This document shows positions 34,318 to 46,969 of a DNA stretch of 64,000 nucleotides, in pieces; within the stretch, counting starts at the first letter, position 1, and each line of letters starts with the position of its first letter. This DNA is from Hordeum vulgare subsp. vulgare (Eukaryota; Streptophyta; Magnoliopsida; Poales; Poaceae), in the NCBI RefSeq assembly GCF_904849725.1, contig NC_058521.1:434328676-434392675 (forward strand), given 5' to 3'. The notes below the pieces were generated by a model. The model saw only the letters and a program-made list of their open reading frames with translations. It had not been told where the DNA came from and did no database searches. A program made the position numbers and the translations under genes.

Positions 34318-34989
34318 TTGATCCCACTATTTGGAGAGTGCTCAATCACTACAAGGACACCCCCTATAAAGCAACACATATTCTACAACATTTTGATTAT
34401 AGGTTGCAAAATTCATGGTAGATACGCATATATAAGCATTGTAGCAAATGTGTTGCACGCTTGGAGCTTGCAACCGACCACAACCTGTCCTCGGCCTCCT
34501 CCTGTTACTCTAGCCCGACCCAAGTTGGTTGTCAAGATTAACCTAGATGGTCCCTGTCAGCAGCTTCCTCATATTCATCTCGAGCCTATAGACTCCCATG
34601 CCTGGCGCCGCCCCTCAATTTACCTGCATACCGGAGCACGCCCCTTGCCACTCGCCGGAGATCCTCCATCCTGGCACGTCGCCCCTCACCACTCGCTGGA
34701 GATCCTCCACCCCGGCGCGTCGTCCCTTGTCACTAGTCCCATGCCACCCTCCATCCCGATTCGCCGTCCCTCGTCACCAATCCACAGAGACCCTGCATCC
34801 CGGTGCGCCACGTTTCGTCATCACTCTCCTGCTACCAACTGCGTCTACTACCTCTGCACTTGGGCCTGCGATTACGAGGAGAGCTGCAGCTACAACCATC
34901 CTCGCGATCGCGCATCCGTCGTGAGCCGGGACGCTTCTCTTCTCCCAATTTTTATTTTCCACGTCATGCTCTACTTCACTTCAATCTAG
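34318..34989 (+). other. unrecognised 223-codon open frame at the CACTA 5' end
   Basis: Open frame that begins 29 bases before the CACTA tip, so its start codon is gypsy sequence. The body is Pro/His/Ser-rich and includes two copies of a segment resembling SLEILHPGASS, reflecting DNA repeats with GGAGATCCTCCA at about 34655-34735. No family is recognised. It may be a captured gene fragment or chance coding in C-rich DNA. Confidence 0.2.
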
Positions 34990-37900
34990 TTGGGAATTGC
35001 AACTTATGGCCTGCCAGTCCCTGATAATAAACGAAAAACTGAATTACATCTAGTTGGTGTGGAGGTGAGCTAAAGCCTCTTGTTGTGATTGAATTGATTC
35101 TAGTAATGGCTTAGGAAATTGTCACTAGCCGGTGCAAGTAAAACTTGATTGTGCATTCGTTGATTATGTGATTGACTGATTGTATAATAAGACTAGTGCT
35201 CTTAGTATGGTGGTTGATGTTGATGATTCAGATTTCAACTTTCTGCTTACGATGCCATATGTTGTGGCCTGATCCGTCATATGGTCTTATTCATTTCCGA
35301 GACTTCGGAGAAGGTTAAAGTATCAAATTACGTCCACACTCGGTGCTGAGAAATGTAATCACACTAAAGCACTGAATATGTTGCAATGGACAGGATCCCA
35401 AAAGTTTCTCCCTCTAGTTTATTTGAGGCATAATTTAGTAACTTGTTTTTACACATTTCCTTCCGCTTAAAAGACCATTTACCTCTCTATGTTCCCTGCT
35501 ACTACAAACGGAGCAGCAGCTTGGCAGCTTTACGCAACTCTGTCAAGTAGGCCGCTGTGACGCTCGGGGAGAAGGACATCGGTGCAATGCATGGCGAAGC
35601 CGAGTACTTGTTGGATCCGAGGGCTTGTGATCCATAGTTATCCGCATGATCATCCATCAGCATCTGGTGACATTAGCACCCAGAGCTGCATAAGGCTTTC
35701 TCCCCACTACAACTGGACTTCAAGAGCGTAAGGAAGGTAATCTTCTGATCAATAACTGTTGCTTGTCACAAAACTCTGAAGATATTATTGAGTACATGTA
35801 CCACAAGCTATGTTTTCCATTTAAGAAGATGTTTATGTGAGCTGCATGTCATATCAAAAAGAAGAATTATGCAAGCAAATCTTACTTTTTACTTATGATT
35901 TATTATCAGGAAATATTTGCTGTGTAATCCCTAAATACACTAGAAGATAAAAAATCTTATAAAACTATGCTGAGACAAGTAGTACTTATTTAGTCAATTG
36001 ACATGTTAGTTAAATTCTACATGCTGAGACGAGTAGTACTAATTTAGTCAAGTGACATGATTCTAGACCTATTACAACGTATCTGACTTGTGTATTTTTT
36101 AGAGATAGCTGAACTAGTTTGTGTTCCACGAATACAAAAGGTACCGTGGATATTTCCATTTATCCACTTGGCTTTTGGAATTTATTGTTGTCCCCTTCTC
36201 CTATTATTAATAACATATACCTACACGGTTCTCTCTGCTGGTTTGTCAAATTCTAGACACTAACTTTTAGGTCCATGCTTCCTCTTTATACTATGCTTGC
36301 CTTCATCCATAGTATCACTCCTTTATTCTCTTGACGTGCTTTTCGTTTACAAGGTGGAATATACACCATGGGGAAAATAGAAGTAAATTTGTAGCATATG
36401 GCTACTTTATAAATACTTCCATGTTTCTGATTCATCATGAGGTCATGTACTAATACATTGCAAAAAGAAAAAGGAAAATATATTAACTAAATGCAAAGAA
36501 TTTCCATTCGAAAATGTCAACTGTTTCTATGTAATTTCAGTTATTGGCATCGTTCATCTGCCCGCATTCAATATTATTTTTTGGATGCCTGCAACTTCCA
36601 ACTAATTATTATATCACCATATCTATATTTGTTATATATTTGTAGTTTACAAAATAAGGCATCAAGGCATCATAATTATTTGTTCGAACATACTACAGTC
36701 TTGTTTTCTCCGCCTCATCTTCTCATTCTCTTAATAGTGTCACTACCTTTGATTTATCCGCTCACATGTGTTATTTAGAGTTTGATCTGGATATATAGTG
36801 GATATTTTATTAGAAGTTGGTGGTAAAGATGAATTAATGTTTGATACACCCTCTTGTTCTCTCCGCACTTCATGCAAAATCAGTGGGTTGGTACTGGGAG
36901 TACCTCATTTACGATGGATCTTATGTCTCAAAGCTTCTTTTCAATGTCTAATATGTTATATTTGTACTAACTTAGTAAATTTAATTTATCTTTTGGCTTA
37001 ATATGTCTCAGGTATTGATATAGTAATATTTTGTTACTTGATTAATGGTCAAACATACTGCTTCAATATCTTCCAGTAGGTGCCCTAGAATTATGCAGTT
37101 GCTCATACCATATTGCTACTCGAATAAAAATCTCTATATTTGTGTTCTACACTGAATCATCATATGAAGTTTAATTATTTTAAGCACTCATCACCAAAAC
37201 TACTTTGTTGGTAGTGAAAGGCTTCATAGAATTTTATAGATGATGTACATCATGAGATTAACCAGTAGAAGAATGTATTCATAACCATATGACATGTGTG
37301 ATGTTGGGTTGTAGCCGTTGTATGCCGAAAGGCTTCTTATATTTTTCCTTGATTCCTTCCATTTTATTCTATGTGGCATGGTTTGAGTATTTTACATTCT
37401 TTACACACTTTCATTATTACATGCCCCATTTATATTGCTATGTCCTTCAAATAGCAGACAGGTACATTAGTTGGCTTGTAATCTCTTATCCCTTGAAAGA
37501 CATAGAAGATGGCATCTCATGGGACAACATAAGATACCATATAGTAGAGGAAAATATGCAAACATGACAGGTCTTGGCCTCTCAACCTTTTCTATTATAT
37601 GTCTCATTTCTATTAATTATTTTCCTCGACATGATTGTGCCAATGGTAACTTTGATTTTCTCTAACACGCAGGAACAAAAGTATTTTTTTAGTGAGACTA
37701 AAAAATCATAACAGAGACGTAGCTCTTGCTACAGTTGTGAGTTGATCCTAAATTTGAACTTGATGGTGCTGAGATTACTAATGAATTATGCGTAGTGCAT
37801 GTCGATATGGCACTTGTCAAAATTGAAGATTTGGTATAGAGTCGCAAAAACCGTAATGCCTTTGTAGGTGACTAATATCTTGCGTCTATCACTACTTAAA

Positions 37901-38654
37901 TCATGTCAATGCATTGTGTGTTAACAGTTCATTTTGCTATTTTCTTTGTAGAAAAATAGAAATGGATGATTATATCGGTGTGTGGCAAAATGCAAGTATA
38001 CTACAATGATGATGATGTTCCTGTTCATGATGATGAAGACATATGCTTTTAGTTTAGTTAAGTTTGTAAGAATGATGTTCCTGTTGGACGATGTTCCTTG
38101 ATTATGTTTTAATAAAGTTGTAGGTATGTTGATGGATGCTTTCAATTTAAATTTCACTGTCAGAAACCATTTAGATTATACATCCCATTTGGATGGTTTT
38201 CCTTGTGTAACATTCACATTTGTAAAGAAGCAGTTTTATCTAATATATGATTTCTTCCTCTCATGAGTATATTCTCTTGTTTTTCTTCACTAGATAATTA
38301 TCATCATTTTGTGAAGCATTAATTTAAATTGCTGGCTATATGTATAAAAATATTATTATTCACATTATATATAAACCAACGCTTGAAGCGTTGCATATTC
38401 TTCGTTGCCAAGCAATGGGATTTTGATTCCTATTCGTTAAGCACCAACATATAGAAGTGTTGCACAAGTTTGTTTTATGTGTTGCATTCTTGCAACGGTT
38501 CCTTTTACCAACGATGATACAAGCGTTGCATTATGCACTAGCAACGCCGGATAAGGCAATGCATCTCAAACCGTTGGTAAAAACAGTAACAACGCATATA
38601 TAGACTTTTAGATACGGAATAATGTGTTGCCATAGGGGGTTGTTGTTGTAGTGA
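34347..38654. mobile_element. non-autonomous CACTA (En/Spm-type) DNA transposon
   Basis: Begins CACTACAAGGACACCCCC and its other end read in reverse begins CACTACAACAACAACCCCC. Both continue with a CTAT...GCAACACAT block. The 3-bp target duplication is AAT (34344-34346, 38655-38657). Subterminal repeats with GCGTTGC, AACGCTTG and ACCGTTGG motifs lie at 38370-38600. It interrupts the gypsy B interior. No transposase similarity is seen in 4308 bp. A C-rich segment at about 34480-34960 with 40-50 bp internal repeats looks like captured sequence; the rest is AT-rich with no recognised frame. Confidence 0.88.
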
Positions 38655-38657
38655 ATC

Positions 38658-40023
38658 TTATGATTTTTTTGATAAAAGTGGGTTTGGAGAGGTCATGACT
38701 TCAGTTAATGTTAATCCCATTACCTTGGAAGATCGTAAAACTTTTATGCATGTGGATCATGAAAATAATTCTTTATGTGATAGTTATATTGTTGAATTTA
38801 TTCATGATGCTACATAAAATTACTATGAGAGAGGGATATATGCTTTTACATATTACAATAATATCTGGTTTCTTCTCTATGAAATTTTGAACTTATACTT
38901 GTTTTGTCTTCCTATGCTAATTGATTGTTGTTCCAATAATTTGTTTGCTCACAAAATCCCAATGCATAGGAAGTGGGTTAGACTTAAATATGTTTGCCAT
39001 GTGATTCATGATTCTGTATTTATGTTTCAATTCTTTACCTTTATACGAGCATCATTGAAATCATCATGCCTAGCTAGGGGCATAAAACGATAGCGCTTGT
39101 TGGGAGGCAACCCAATTTTATTTTTATGATTTTTTTTTGCTTCTATTTATGAGTGCTGCACACATTATTACCTCTGTAATAATTGTGTTTTCTTGGTTTA
39201 ATTAGTGCTTGAACCAAGTAAGACCATTGGGATGGTCTACGTTGTTTACAAGTTGATTTTGCTGAAAAACACAAACTTTTGCTCTCAGTACAGGAATTTT
39301 ATAAATTCACTGGAACGTGATTTTGATCTGAATATTTTACACAAGATTGCTTTACAAATTTACCATCTCTTCTTAAGTTTTCAGAAATTTTGGAGTTACA
39401 TAAGTATTCGAAGTAAACCGATTGCTACAGATTGTTCTATTTTTGACAGATTCTGTTTCTTTGTGTTGTTTGCTTATTTTGATAAATTTATGGGTTGTAT
39501 CGGGGGTATGAACCATGGAGAAGTTGGAATACAGTAAATATTACATCAATAAAATTAAATAATGAGTTCACAATAGTACCTAAGTGGTGATCTATCTTTC
39601 TTATACTAACGGATCTCATGAGTTTTCTGTTGAGTTTTGTGTTGTGAAGTTTTCAAGTTTTCGGTAAAGATTTGATGGACTATGGAATAAGGAGTGGCAA
39701 GAGCCTAATATTGGGGATTATCAAGGCACCCCAATTCATATTGAAGGATACCAAAGAACCTAATCTTGGGTATGCCTCGGAAGGCATCCCCTCTTTCGTC
39801 TTCAATCCATCGGTACATTTACTTGAGGCTATATTTTTATTCACCACATGATATGTGGTTTGCTTGGAGCATCTTGTATGATATGGGTATTTAAATTTTT
39901 AGTTTTCCACAATCATCCTTGATGCACACATATTTTGATGGAGAGACACACACTGAATTGTGAATTTATTAGAATACTCTTTATGCTTCACTTATATCTT
40001 TTGAGCTAGGCAATGTTGCTCTA
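38658..40023 (+). other. gypsy B interior, middle part
   Basis: Resumes directly after the CACTA element. It holds the rest of the decayed ORF (to about 39090), the conserved 45-nt block at 39069-39113, and PPT-like motifs near 39707 and 39762. No pol. Confidence 0.7.
39069..39113 (+). other. 45-nt block shared with gypsy A
   Basis: Same block as at 15589-15633, including GCGCTTGTTGGGAGGCAAC, although the surrounding interiors differ much more. Confidence 0.6.
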
Positions 40024-41671
40024 TGATACGTCTCAAACGTATCTATAATTTTTGATGGTTTCACGCTGTTATCTTGTCAACTTTGGATGTTTTGTTTACC
40101 TTTTATATCTTTTTTGGGACTAACTTATTAACTCAGTGCCAAGTGCCAGTTCCTATTTTTTCTGTGTTTTTGACTCTTTTCATATCTGATTTTGGAACGA
40201 AGTCCAGACGGAATAATTCTTTCGCGATGATTTTTTATGGAAAATATCAAAAATACCGGAAGAAAAAGATACCGGAGGGGGTCTCGAGGGCGCCACAAGC
40301 CCTGTCGCCGCACCCCCCCCCCCTAGGTCGTGCCAATCAAGCTTGTGGGCCCCTCGGGGGCCCACTTGATGCAACTCCACCGCCATATGGTCCTATAAAA
40401 TCAGAAACCTCCAGAAAGATACCAAGATCGGGAGTTCCGCCGTCGCAAGTTCCTGTTTCCGCGAGATCTCATCTGGAGACCCTTCCTGGTGCCCTGCCGG
40501 GGGGGACTTTGGAGTTGGAGGGCTTCTTCATCAACATCATCGCCCCTCCAATGACTCATGAGTAGTTCACTTCAGACCTACGGGTCCGTAGTTAGTAGCT
40601 AGATGGCTTCTTCTCTCTCTTGGATCTTCAATACAAAGTTCTCCATGATCTTCATGGAGATCTATCCGATGTAATCCTCTTTGGCTGTGTGTTTGTCGAG
40701 ATCCGATGAATTGTGGATTTGTGATCAGATTATCTATGATATATATTTGAGTCTTTGCTGATTTCTAATATGCATGATTTGATATCCTTGTAAGTCTCTC
40801 CGAGTCTTGGGTTTTGTTTGGCCAACTAGATCTATGATTCTTGTAATGGGAGAAGTGCTTGGTTTTGGGTTCTTACCGTGTGGTGACCTTTCCCAGTGAC
40901 AGTAGGGGCAGCAAGGCACACATCATGTAGTTGCCATCAAGGGTAACAAAGGTGGGCTTTGTCGTAGATATGAGATTGTCCATCTACATCATGTCATCTT
41001 TCTTAAGGCGTTACTCTGTTCTTTTGGACTTAATACAGTAGATGCATGCTGGATAGCGGTCGACGTGTGGAGTAATAGTAGTAGATGCAGAAAGTATCGG
41101 TCTACTTGTTTTGGACGTGATGCCTATAGATATAATCATTGACATAGATGACGTCATGACTTTGCGCGGTTCTATCAATTTCTCGACAGTAATTCGTTCA
41201 CCCACCGTCTACTTGCTTTCATGAGAGAAGCCACTAGTAAACACTACGGCCCCCGGGTCTATTCACACCTATCGTTTACACCTCCGCTTTTACTTTGCTT
41301 TGTTACTTTGTTGCTTTCAGTTCTCACTTGGCAAACAATCTATAAGGGATTGACAACCCCTTCATAGCGTTGGGAGCAAGCTTTTTGTGTTTGTGCAGGC
41401 ACTTGTGATACTCCTTCACTGGATCGATACCTTGGTTCTCAAAACTGAGGGAAATACTTACCACCACTTCGCTACATGACCCTTTCCGCTTCGAGGGAAC
41501 ACCAACGCAAGGCTCCAAGGCCGGAGGGAAATCATTTGCATATTTGCCTAGGAAGTCCCTAAAGGCGTAGCCGTAGCACAAGGATTCCTGGTGCCGTTGC
41601 TGAGGAGTAAAGAACAGTCTCCCGTCAGCACTGTTTCTGGCGCCGTTGGAAGGTCTTTTGTTGCATCAGCA
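40024..41671 (+). repeat. gypsy family A solo LTR nested in gypsy B
   Basis: 1648 bp, TGATACGTCTCAAACGTATC ... GTTGCATCAGCA, flanked by a perfect 5-bp target duplication CTCTA (40019-40023, 41672-41676). No internal sequence is attached, so it probably arose by LTR-LTR recombination. The duplication fixes the true end of the family A LTR, which lies beyond two PBS-like motifs near 41592 and 41637. Confidence 0.93.
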
Positions 41672-43366
41672 CTCTAGTACTTCACTTATATCTTTGAGAG
41701 CACGGCGGTGTTGTGAAATTATTAAAACTCCTCAACTTCACTTATATTATTTTTAGAGTTCTTGAAACAGCATGGTAATTGGTTTAGGTTATGAATTTAG
41801 TCCTAATATAATAGGCATCCAAGAGGGATATAATAAAAACTTTCATATTAAGTGCATTGAATATGATGAGAAGGTTGATTCCTTGCATATAGTTTTGAGA
41901 TTTGAAGATGGTAATATGAGAGTCATGCTAGTAAGTAACTTTGAATTAGAAAAATTACATGTTAAATCTTGTGATTCCCGTAGCATGCATGTACGGTAAA
42001 CCGTCATGTGATGAAGTCGGAGCATGACTTGCTTAATGATTGTCAACCTTTGTGTGGAGGTCGAGATCGTGTGATGGTTAACTCCTACCAACCCTTCCCC
42101 TAGGATCATGCGTCTAATACTTTTCTTCGATAACTAAAAGGCTTTGCAATAAGTATGTGAGTTCTTTATGACTAATGTTGAGTTCATGGATTATACGCAC
42201 TCTCACCCTTCCACCTTTGCTATCCCCTCTAGAACCGCGCAACTTTTGCCGGTACATTAAACCCACCTTCCTCAAAACAGCCACCATATATTTTCCTCAA
42301 AACATCCAGCACACCTACTTATTATGGCATTTTCATAGCCATTCCGAGATATATTGGCATGCAACACCACCGTCCCATTTTTTATGACACGTGCCATCAC
42401 TTCCATATTGCTTGTAGAGTCGTACTTTGTTATAGATATCAAGTTGTAATCTTTTGAGTTGTAAGTAAATAAAAGTGTGATGATTTGCATTATTAGAGCA
42501 TTGTCCCGTGTGATAAAAGGATGATGGAAGCTATATTCCCTCAGAAGTTGGGATGAGTCTTCGAACTTTACAAAAATTATATAAAACAGGCTAGCGAAGC
42601 CCATAAAAATAAATAAAAGTGGACATAGAAGCCCATCCAAAAAAAGAGGGAAAATGAAAGAAAGAGAGAAGGGGAAATGCTACTATCTTTTTCCACACTT
42701 ATGCTTCAAAGTAGCACCATGTTCTTCATAGAGAGTCTCCTATTTTGTCACTTTCATATAACTAGTGGTATTGTATCTTTCGCACAACCACGTAGTTTTC
42801 GTTTTGAGCTTTCATACACTTATAGCTCTAGTGCATTTGTTTCATGGCAATACCTACTCACTCACATTAATATCAATTGATGGGCATCTCCATAGCCCGT
42901 TGATATGCCTAGTTGATGTGAGACTATCTTCTTCCTTTCTTTTTGCAACCTCCGCCACATTCTATTCCACCTATAGTGCTATATCCATGGCTCACGCTCA
43001 TGTATTGCGTGAGAGTAGAAAAGGTTTGAGAACATAAAAGGTGTGAAACAATTGCTTGATTTTCATCGGGGTTGTGCATGATTTAGATACTTTGTGTGGT
43101 GAATATGGAGCATAGGCACACCATATGATTTTGTAGGGATAACTTTCGAAGACCATGCTATTTCGATAGGAAGCTATTACCTTATTAGTATGCTTGAAGT
43201 ATTATTGTTTTTGTGTCAATATAGACTTTTGTTTTGAGTCTTATGGATCTGAACATTCATGCCACATTAGAGAATTACATGGATAAATATGTTAGGTAGC
43301 ATTCCACATCAATTTTTTCCTCATTTACCTACTCAAGTACGAGCAGGAATTAAGCTTGGGGATGCT
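41672..43366 (+). other. gypsy B interior, 3' part with PPT
   Basis: Homologous to the 3' interior of family A at moderate identity. No long meaningful frame. It ends with PPT AAGCTTGGGGATGC at 43352-43365, one base before the 3' LTR. Confidence 0.75.
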
Positions 43367-45145
43367 TGATACGTCTCCAATGTATCTATAATTTTTGATT
43401 GTTCCATGCTATTATATTATAAGTTTTGGATGTTTTATATGCATTAATATGTTGTTTTATATTATTTTTGGGACTAACCTATTAATCTAGAGCCTGGTGC
43501 AGTTTCTGTTTTTTCCACATTTTTGAATATTGTAGATAAGGAATATTAAACACAATCCAAACGGAATAAAATCTCTGAAATGATTTTTCTTGGACCAGAA
43601 GACATGCAACAGACTTGGAGTAGGGGGCAAGGCAGTTGCCAGGAGGTCACAAGCCTGCAGGGTGCACCCTGGGGGGGTGGACGAGCCCCTCGCTTGTGGG
43701 CCCCCTGCAGGTCTCCTAACCCTAATTCTTGGCCTATATATTCCCAAATATTACCGTATCACCAAAAAGAGGAACAAAAATACCTTTACGCCATCGGGAC
43801 CACTGTTCCTGAGAGATCCAATCTGGGAGTCTTTTCCGGTAATCCGACGGAGAGGAAATTGATCACGGAGGGCATCTACATCAACTCCATTGCCCTCCGA
43901 TGATGTGTGAGTAGCAAAGTTGTTAGAATCGCGATTCTGAATCGGATCGGAGCTCCGTTACTAGGATCGTGAATCATAGAATCTTAACTACCAGGATTGT
44001 AGAAACTTAGATTCTGTGAGTAAAATCGTAGAATCAGAGGGGCTTGTTTGGATCGTAAGATCGTAAGATTCTAAGACTTGAGTCACGATTCTGACAACTT
44101 TGGTGAGTAGTTCACACAGACTTACATGTCCATAGCTAGTAGCTAGATGGCTTCTTCTCTCTCTTTGATATTCCATTCCATGTTCTTCATGATCTTCATG
44201 GAGATCTATCCGATGTAATACTATTTTGTGGTGTGTTTATCGAGATCCGATGAATTGTGAGTTTATGTTCAGATCATCCATGAATATTATTTGAGTCTCT
44301 TCTGAATTATTATATGCATGATTGCATATATTTGCAAGTCTCTTCGAATTATTTGTTTGGTTTGGCCAACTAGATTGGTAATTCTTGCAATGGTAGAAGT
44401 GCTTGGTTTTGGGTTCAATCTTGTGGTGTCCTCACCCAGTGACAGTAGGGGTAGCGAGGCATGTATTGTGTTGTTGCCATCAAGGGTAAAAAGATGGGGT
44501 TTTCATCATATTGCTTGAGTTTATCCCTCTACATCATGTCATGTTACTTAATGTGTTACTCTGTTCTTCATGAACTTAATACTCTAGATGCAGGCAGGAG
44601 TCGGTCGATATGTGGAGTAATAGTAGTAGATGTAGAATCGTTTCGGTCTACTTGACACGAACGTGATGCCTATATGCATAAGCATTGCCTTGGATATCTT
44701 CATAATTATTTGCTTTTCTATCAATTGCTCGACAGTAATTTGTTCACCCACCGTATTATTTTCCTTTATGACAGAAGCCTCTAGTGAAACCTATGGCCCC
44801 CGAGTCTATTTTCCTTATTATACTTTCAGATCTATAAACCAAAAATACCAAAAATACTTTGCTATAATTTATTTACTTTAGTTTTAGTTTCAGATCTATC
44901 AATATCTTATATCTATCTCTATCAGATCTCATCCTTGCAAATAACTCTAAAGGGATTGGCAACCCCTTTATAGAATTGGGTGCAAGTGTTTGATTATTTG
45001 TGTAGGTACTACTATTGGAGACTTGCTTGTTCCTCCTACTGGATTGATACCTTGGTTCTCAACAAACTGAGGGAAATACTTATCTACTTCACTACATCAC
45101 CCTTTCCTCTTCAAGGGAAAACTAACGCAAGCTCAAGAGGTAGCA
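43367..45145 (+). repeat. gypsy B 3' LTR with MITE
   Basis: 1779 bp, TGATACGTCTCC ... GGTAGCA. It is 196 bp larger than expected because of the MITE at 43915-44102 and its duplication. Confidence 0.87.
43915..44102. mobile_element. hAT-type MITE in the gypsy B 3' LTR
   Basis: 188 bp with terminal inverted repeats CAAAGTTGTTAGAATCG / CAAAGTTGTCAGAATCG and an exact 8-bp target duplication GTGAGTAG (43907-43914, 44103-44110). The 5' LTR of the same element lacks it, giving a clean empty site. Confidence 0.93.
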
Positions 45146-46642
45146 ACCACCTCCTTATCGTTGTGTGCGATGAGCTCGACGCCACCGACGACGAGCACAC
45201 AGCGTTGTTACACCGCCGCCGCTGAGACGCCCGAGCATGGAAGTATCCGGTGCTCTCGTCGCCCTCAGCCACCACCCTAAATTTCCCACGTTGCCACTAG
45301 AACACGGCCTGACACGTTCAAACATAGAAAGCGCCTGGCGGGCATCATCCCTCACGGTGCTCCTCCCAGAAGTTAAACAGATCAATAATAAACTTGTAGT
45401 CATTATCGAAAGCGGGAATGAATTTGTGTTGTCGTTTACAAACCTTGGCAGTAAACCTGAGAGCTTTCTAATAGCGAGCAAGGCGGGACGCGACATAGGA
45501 GGAGGGGGCACACTGGTCCAGGCCAACAAAACCGTGGGGAGAAACTACGGGTCTAACAACGAGGAATTTTTGAAGAAAAACGGCCAGCGCAGAGGATGTG
45601 TATAGAGACGGAGAACAGCAGGGAGACATGGTTCGATGTGGTCCGGGGAGGCCAGCCGAACGACGAGTATGGAAAAAGAGAGTCCCAACTCACACTAAAA
45701 AATGAACGATCGAGTCTAGCGAGCATAGGGGGTCCCGCCTGTTGGCCCAGGTGAAAATATGATTTAAGAGTGCAAGCTCGAACCAAGCTAAGGCGTTAAT
45801 CATAGAATTAAACGCCAATGCTCGACTGGCATCTAACCGGTCGATGTTCTTTTCCCTCTAGAAATGAATGATATTGAAGCCGCCCATAACCAACGATGGG
45901 CCATCCATGGAGGGGGAAAAGGCCAGCATGTCCTCAACGAAGGCCAAGGTAAGGGAATGATCGGTGGGGGCATAAACATTAGTGATGGTGAACGGAATGT
46001 CCGAGGCCATGAACACAAGCGAAGTGGAGAGTCAGAAACGGGACCGAGCGACACAGTCGAGCGATAGCAGATGGGGGTCCCAAGCAGTGACCAGTACCCC
46101 CTAGACCCATCCGCGTCCTTGGTCACAAATTCAGAGAGGCGGACAAGGAGGAAAGAGCAAGCCTTATGCCCGTCGAGCGAGTCAAGCTTGGACTCCTGGA
46201 GATAGGTAACCGTGAGAGCAGCGGCGGAGATGGAATCATGGACGAGGCCGCACTTGTCTTCGTCGCCAAGCCCTTGCACATTCCAACATAAGAACGAAAG
46301 ACGTTGGACCTGACTATCCATGGGAACAAACATACACCGTAGGCACGACACCGACACAAGCACACACCCATGACAGAAATAAAGATACATCGCCACTGAG
46401 GGAGGCGAAAAGGATGAAGGAGACGCGCCACGTGGGGGAGAAGTCAACCCCCTCCCAGAACACACGGGGTCACTAATCATTGGATGGAACCGGCACCAAA
46501 GACGCCCTGAGAGCCGCCGTCGCACAACCCCGACACAGAGGCGGATGACTGGGACCGGACCAGAGCATTGATGACGCGATCCCAAACCGCCTTGGCCTGA
46601 ACACGAGATGAGCAGCCAACGAACGCTTCCATAAGAGCGCAC
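45146..46642 (-). pseudogene. LINE fragment 3: ORF2 start with AP-type endonuclease
   Basis: The minus strand from 46321 reads MDSQVQRLSFLCWNVQGLG, the N-terminal SWNVRGL motif of plant LINE endonucleases, followed by TVTYLQESKLD with the catalytic Glu (family pattern LQETKL). A decayed VYAPTD-like region lies near 45960. Further left come RLDRSFFSVSWDSLFP and SNHVSLLF (family patterns RLDR.F.S..W and SDH.PL), where the His of the endonuclease active site is retained. The remaining linker to 45146 joins fragment 2. The domain nicks DNA for target-primed reverse transcription. Multiple stops and frameshifts show it is dead. The frame from 46642 to 46321 is upstream ORF1/ORF2 spacer read through. 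Confidence 0.85.
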
Positions 46643-46969
46643 TGCTTAGCCGCCCTGTCAGATATCCCAATGAACTCGCCCGATTCGGCAAGAGCAAGAC
46701 AAGCATTGTGCCTCCCCACCCTCTACGCGATAGCGGGGAGCTCACACCCGGCCACAGAGCCGACCTCCTCCGTGCAAGGTGGGGTCACCTCGTCCCCCCC
46801 CCCCAAGCAGGGCTCATCCTCCATGAGCTTAGATATACACACTAAGGAACACGACGAAGAGCCGGAGCCATCCGGCGACCATGGGCTGCGCTCCACCACC
46901 AAAGCAGGGAGCGCCCCGAGAACCGAGAGAGGCCGAGCCCTAAGAACCCGCAGCACGGAGTCAAGGGCA

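Larger units (their letters stand above)
32102..45145 (+). mobile_element. gypsy family B element, complete but old, with nested insertions
   Basis: LTRs 32102-33688 and 43367-45145, PBS, gag-like ORF and PPT in the right order. Flanks GCCAC (32097-32101) and ACCAC (45146-45150) are a 5-bp target duplication with one mismatch, and LINE coding is contiguous across it. The LTRs are about 90% identical by eye. Without the CACTA element and the solo LTR, the interior is about 3.7 kb and lacks pol, so it is non-autonomous. Resembles the Sabrina/WHAM group (name from memory). Confidence 0.87.
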
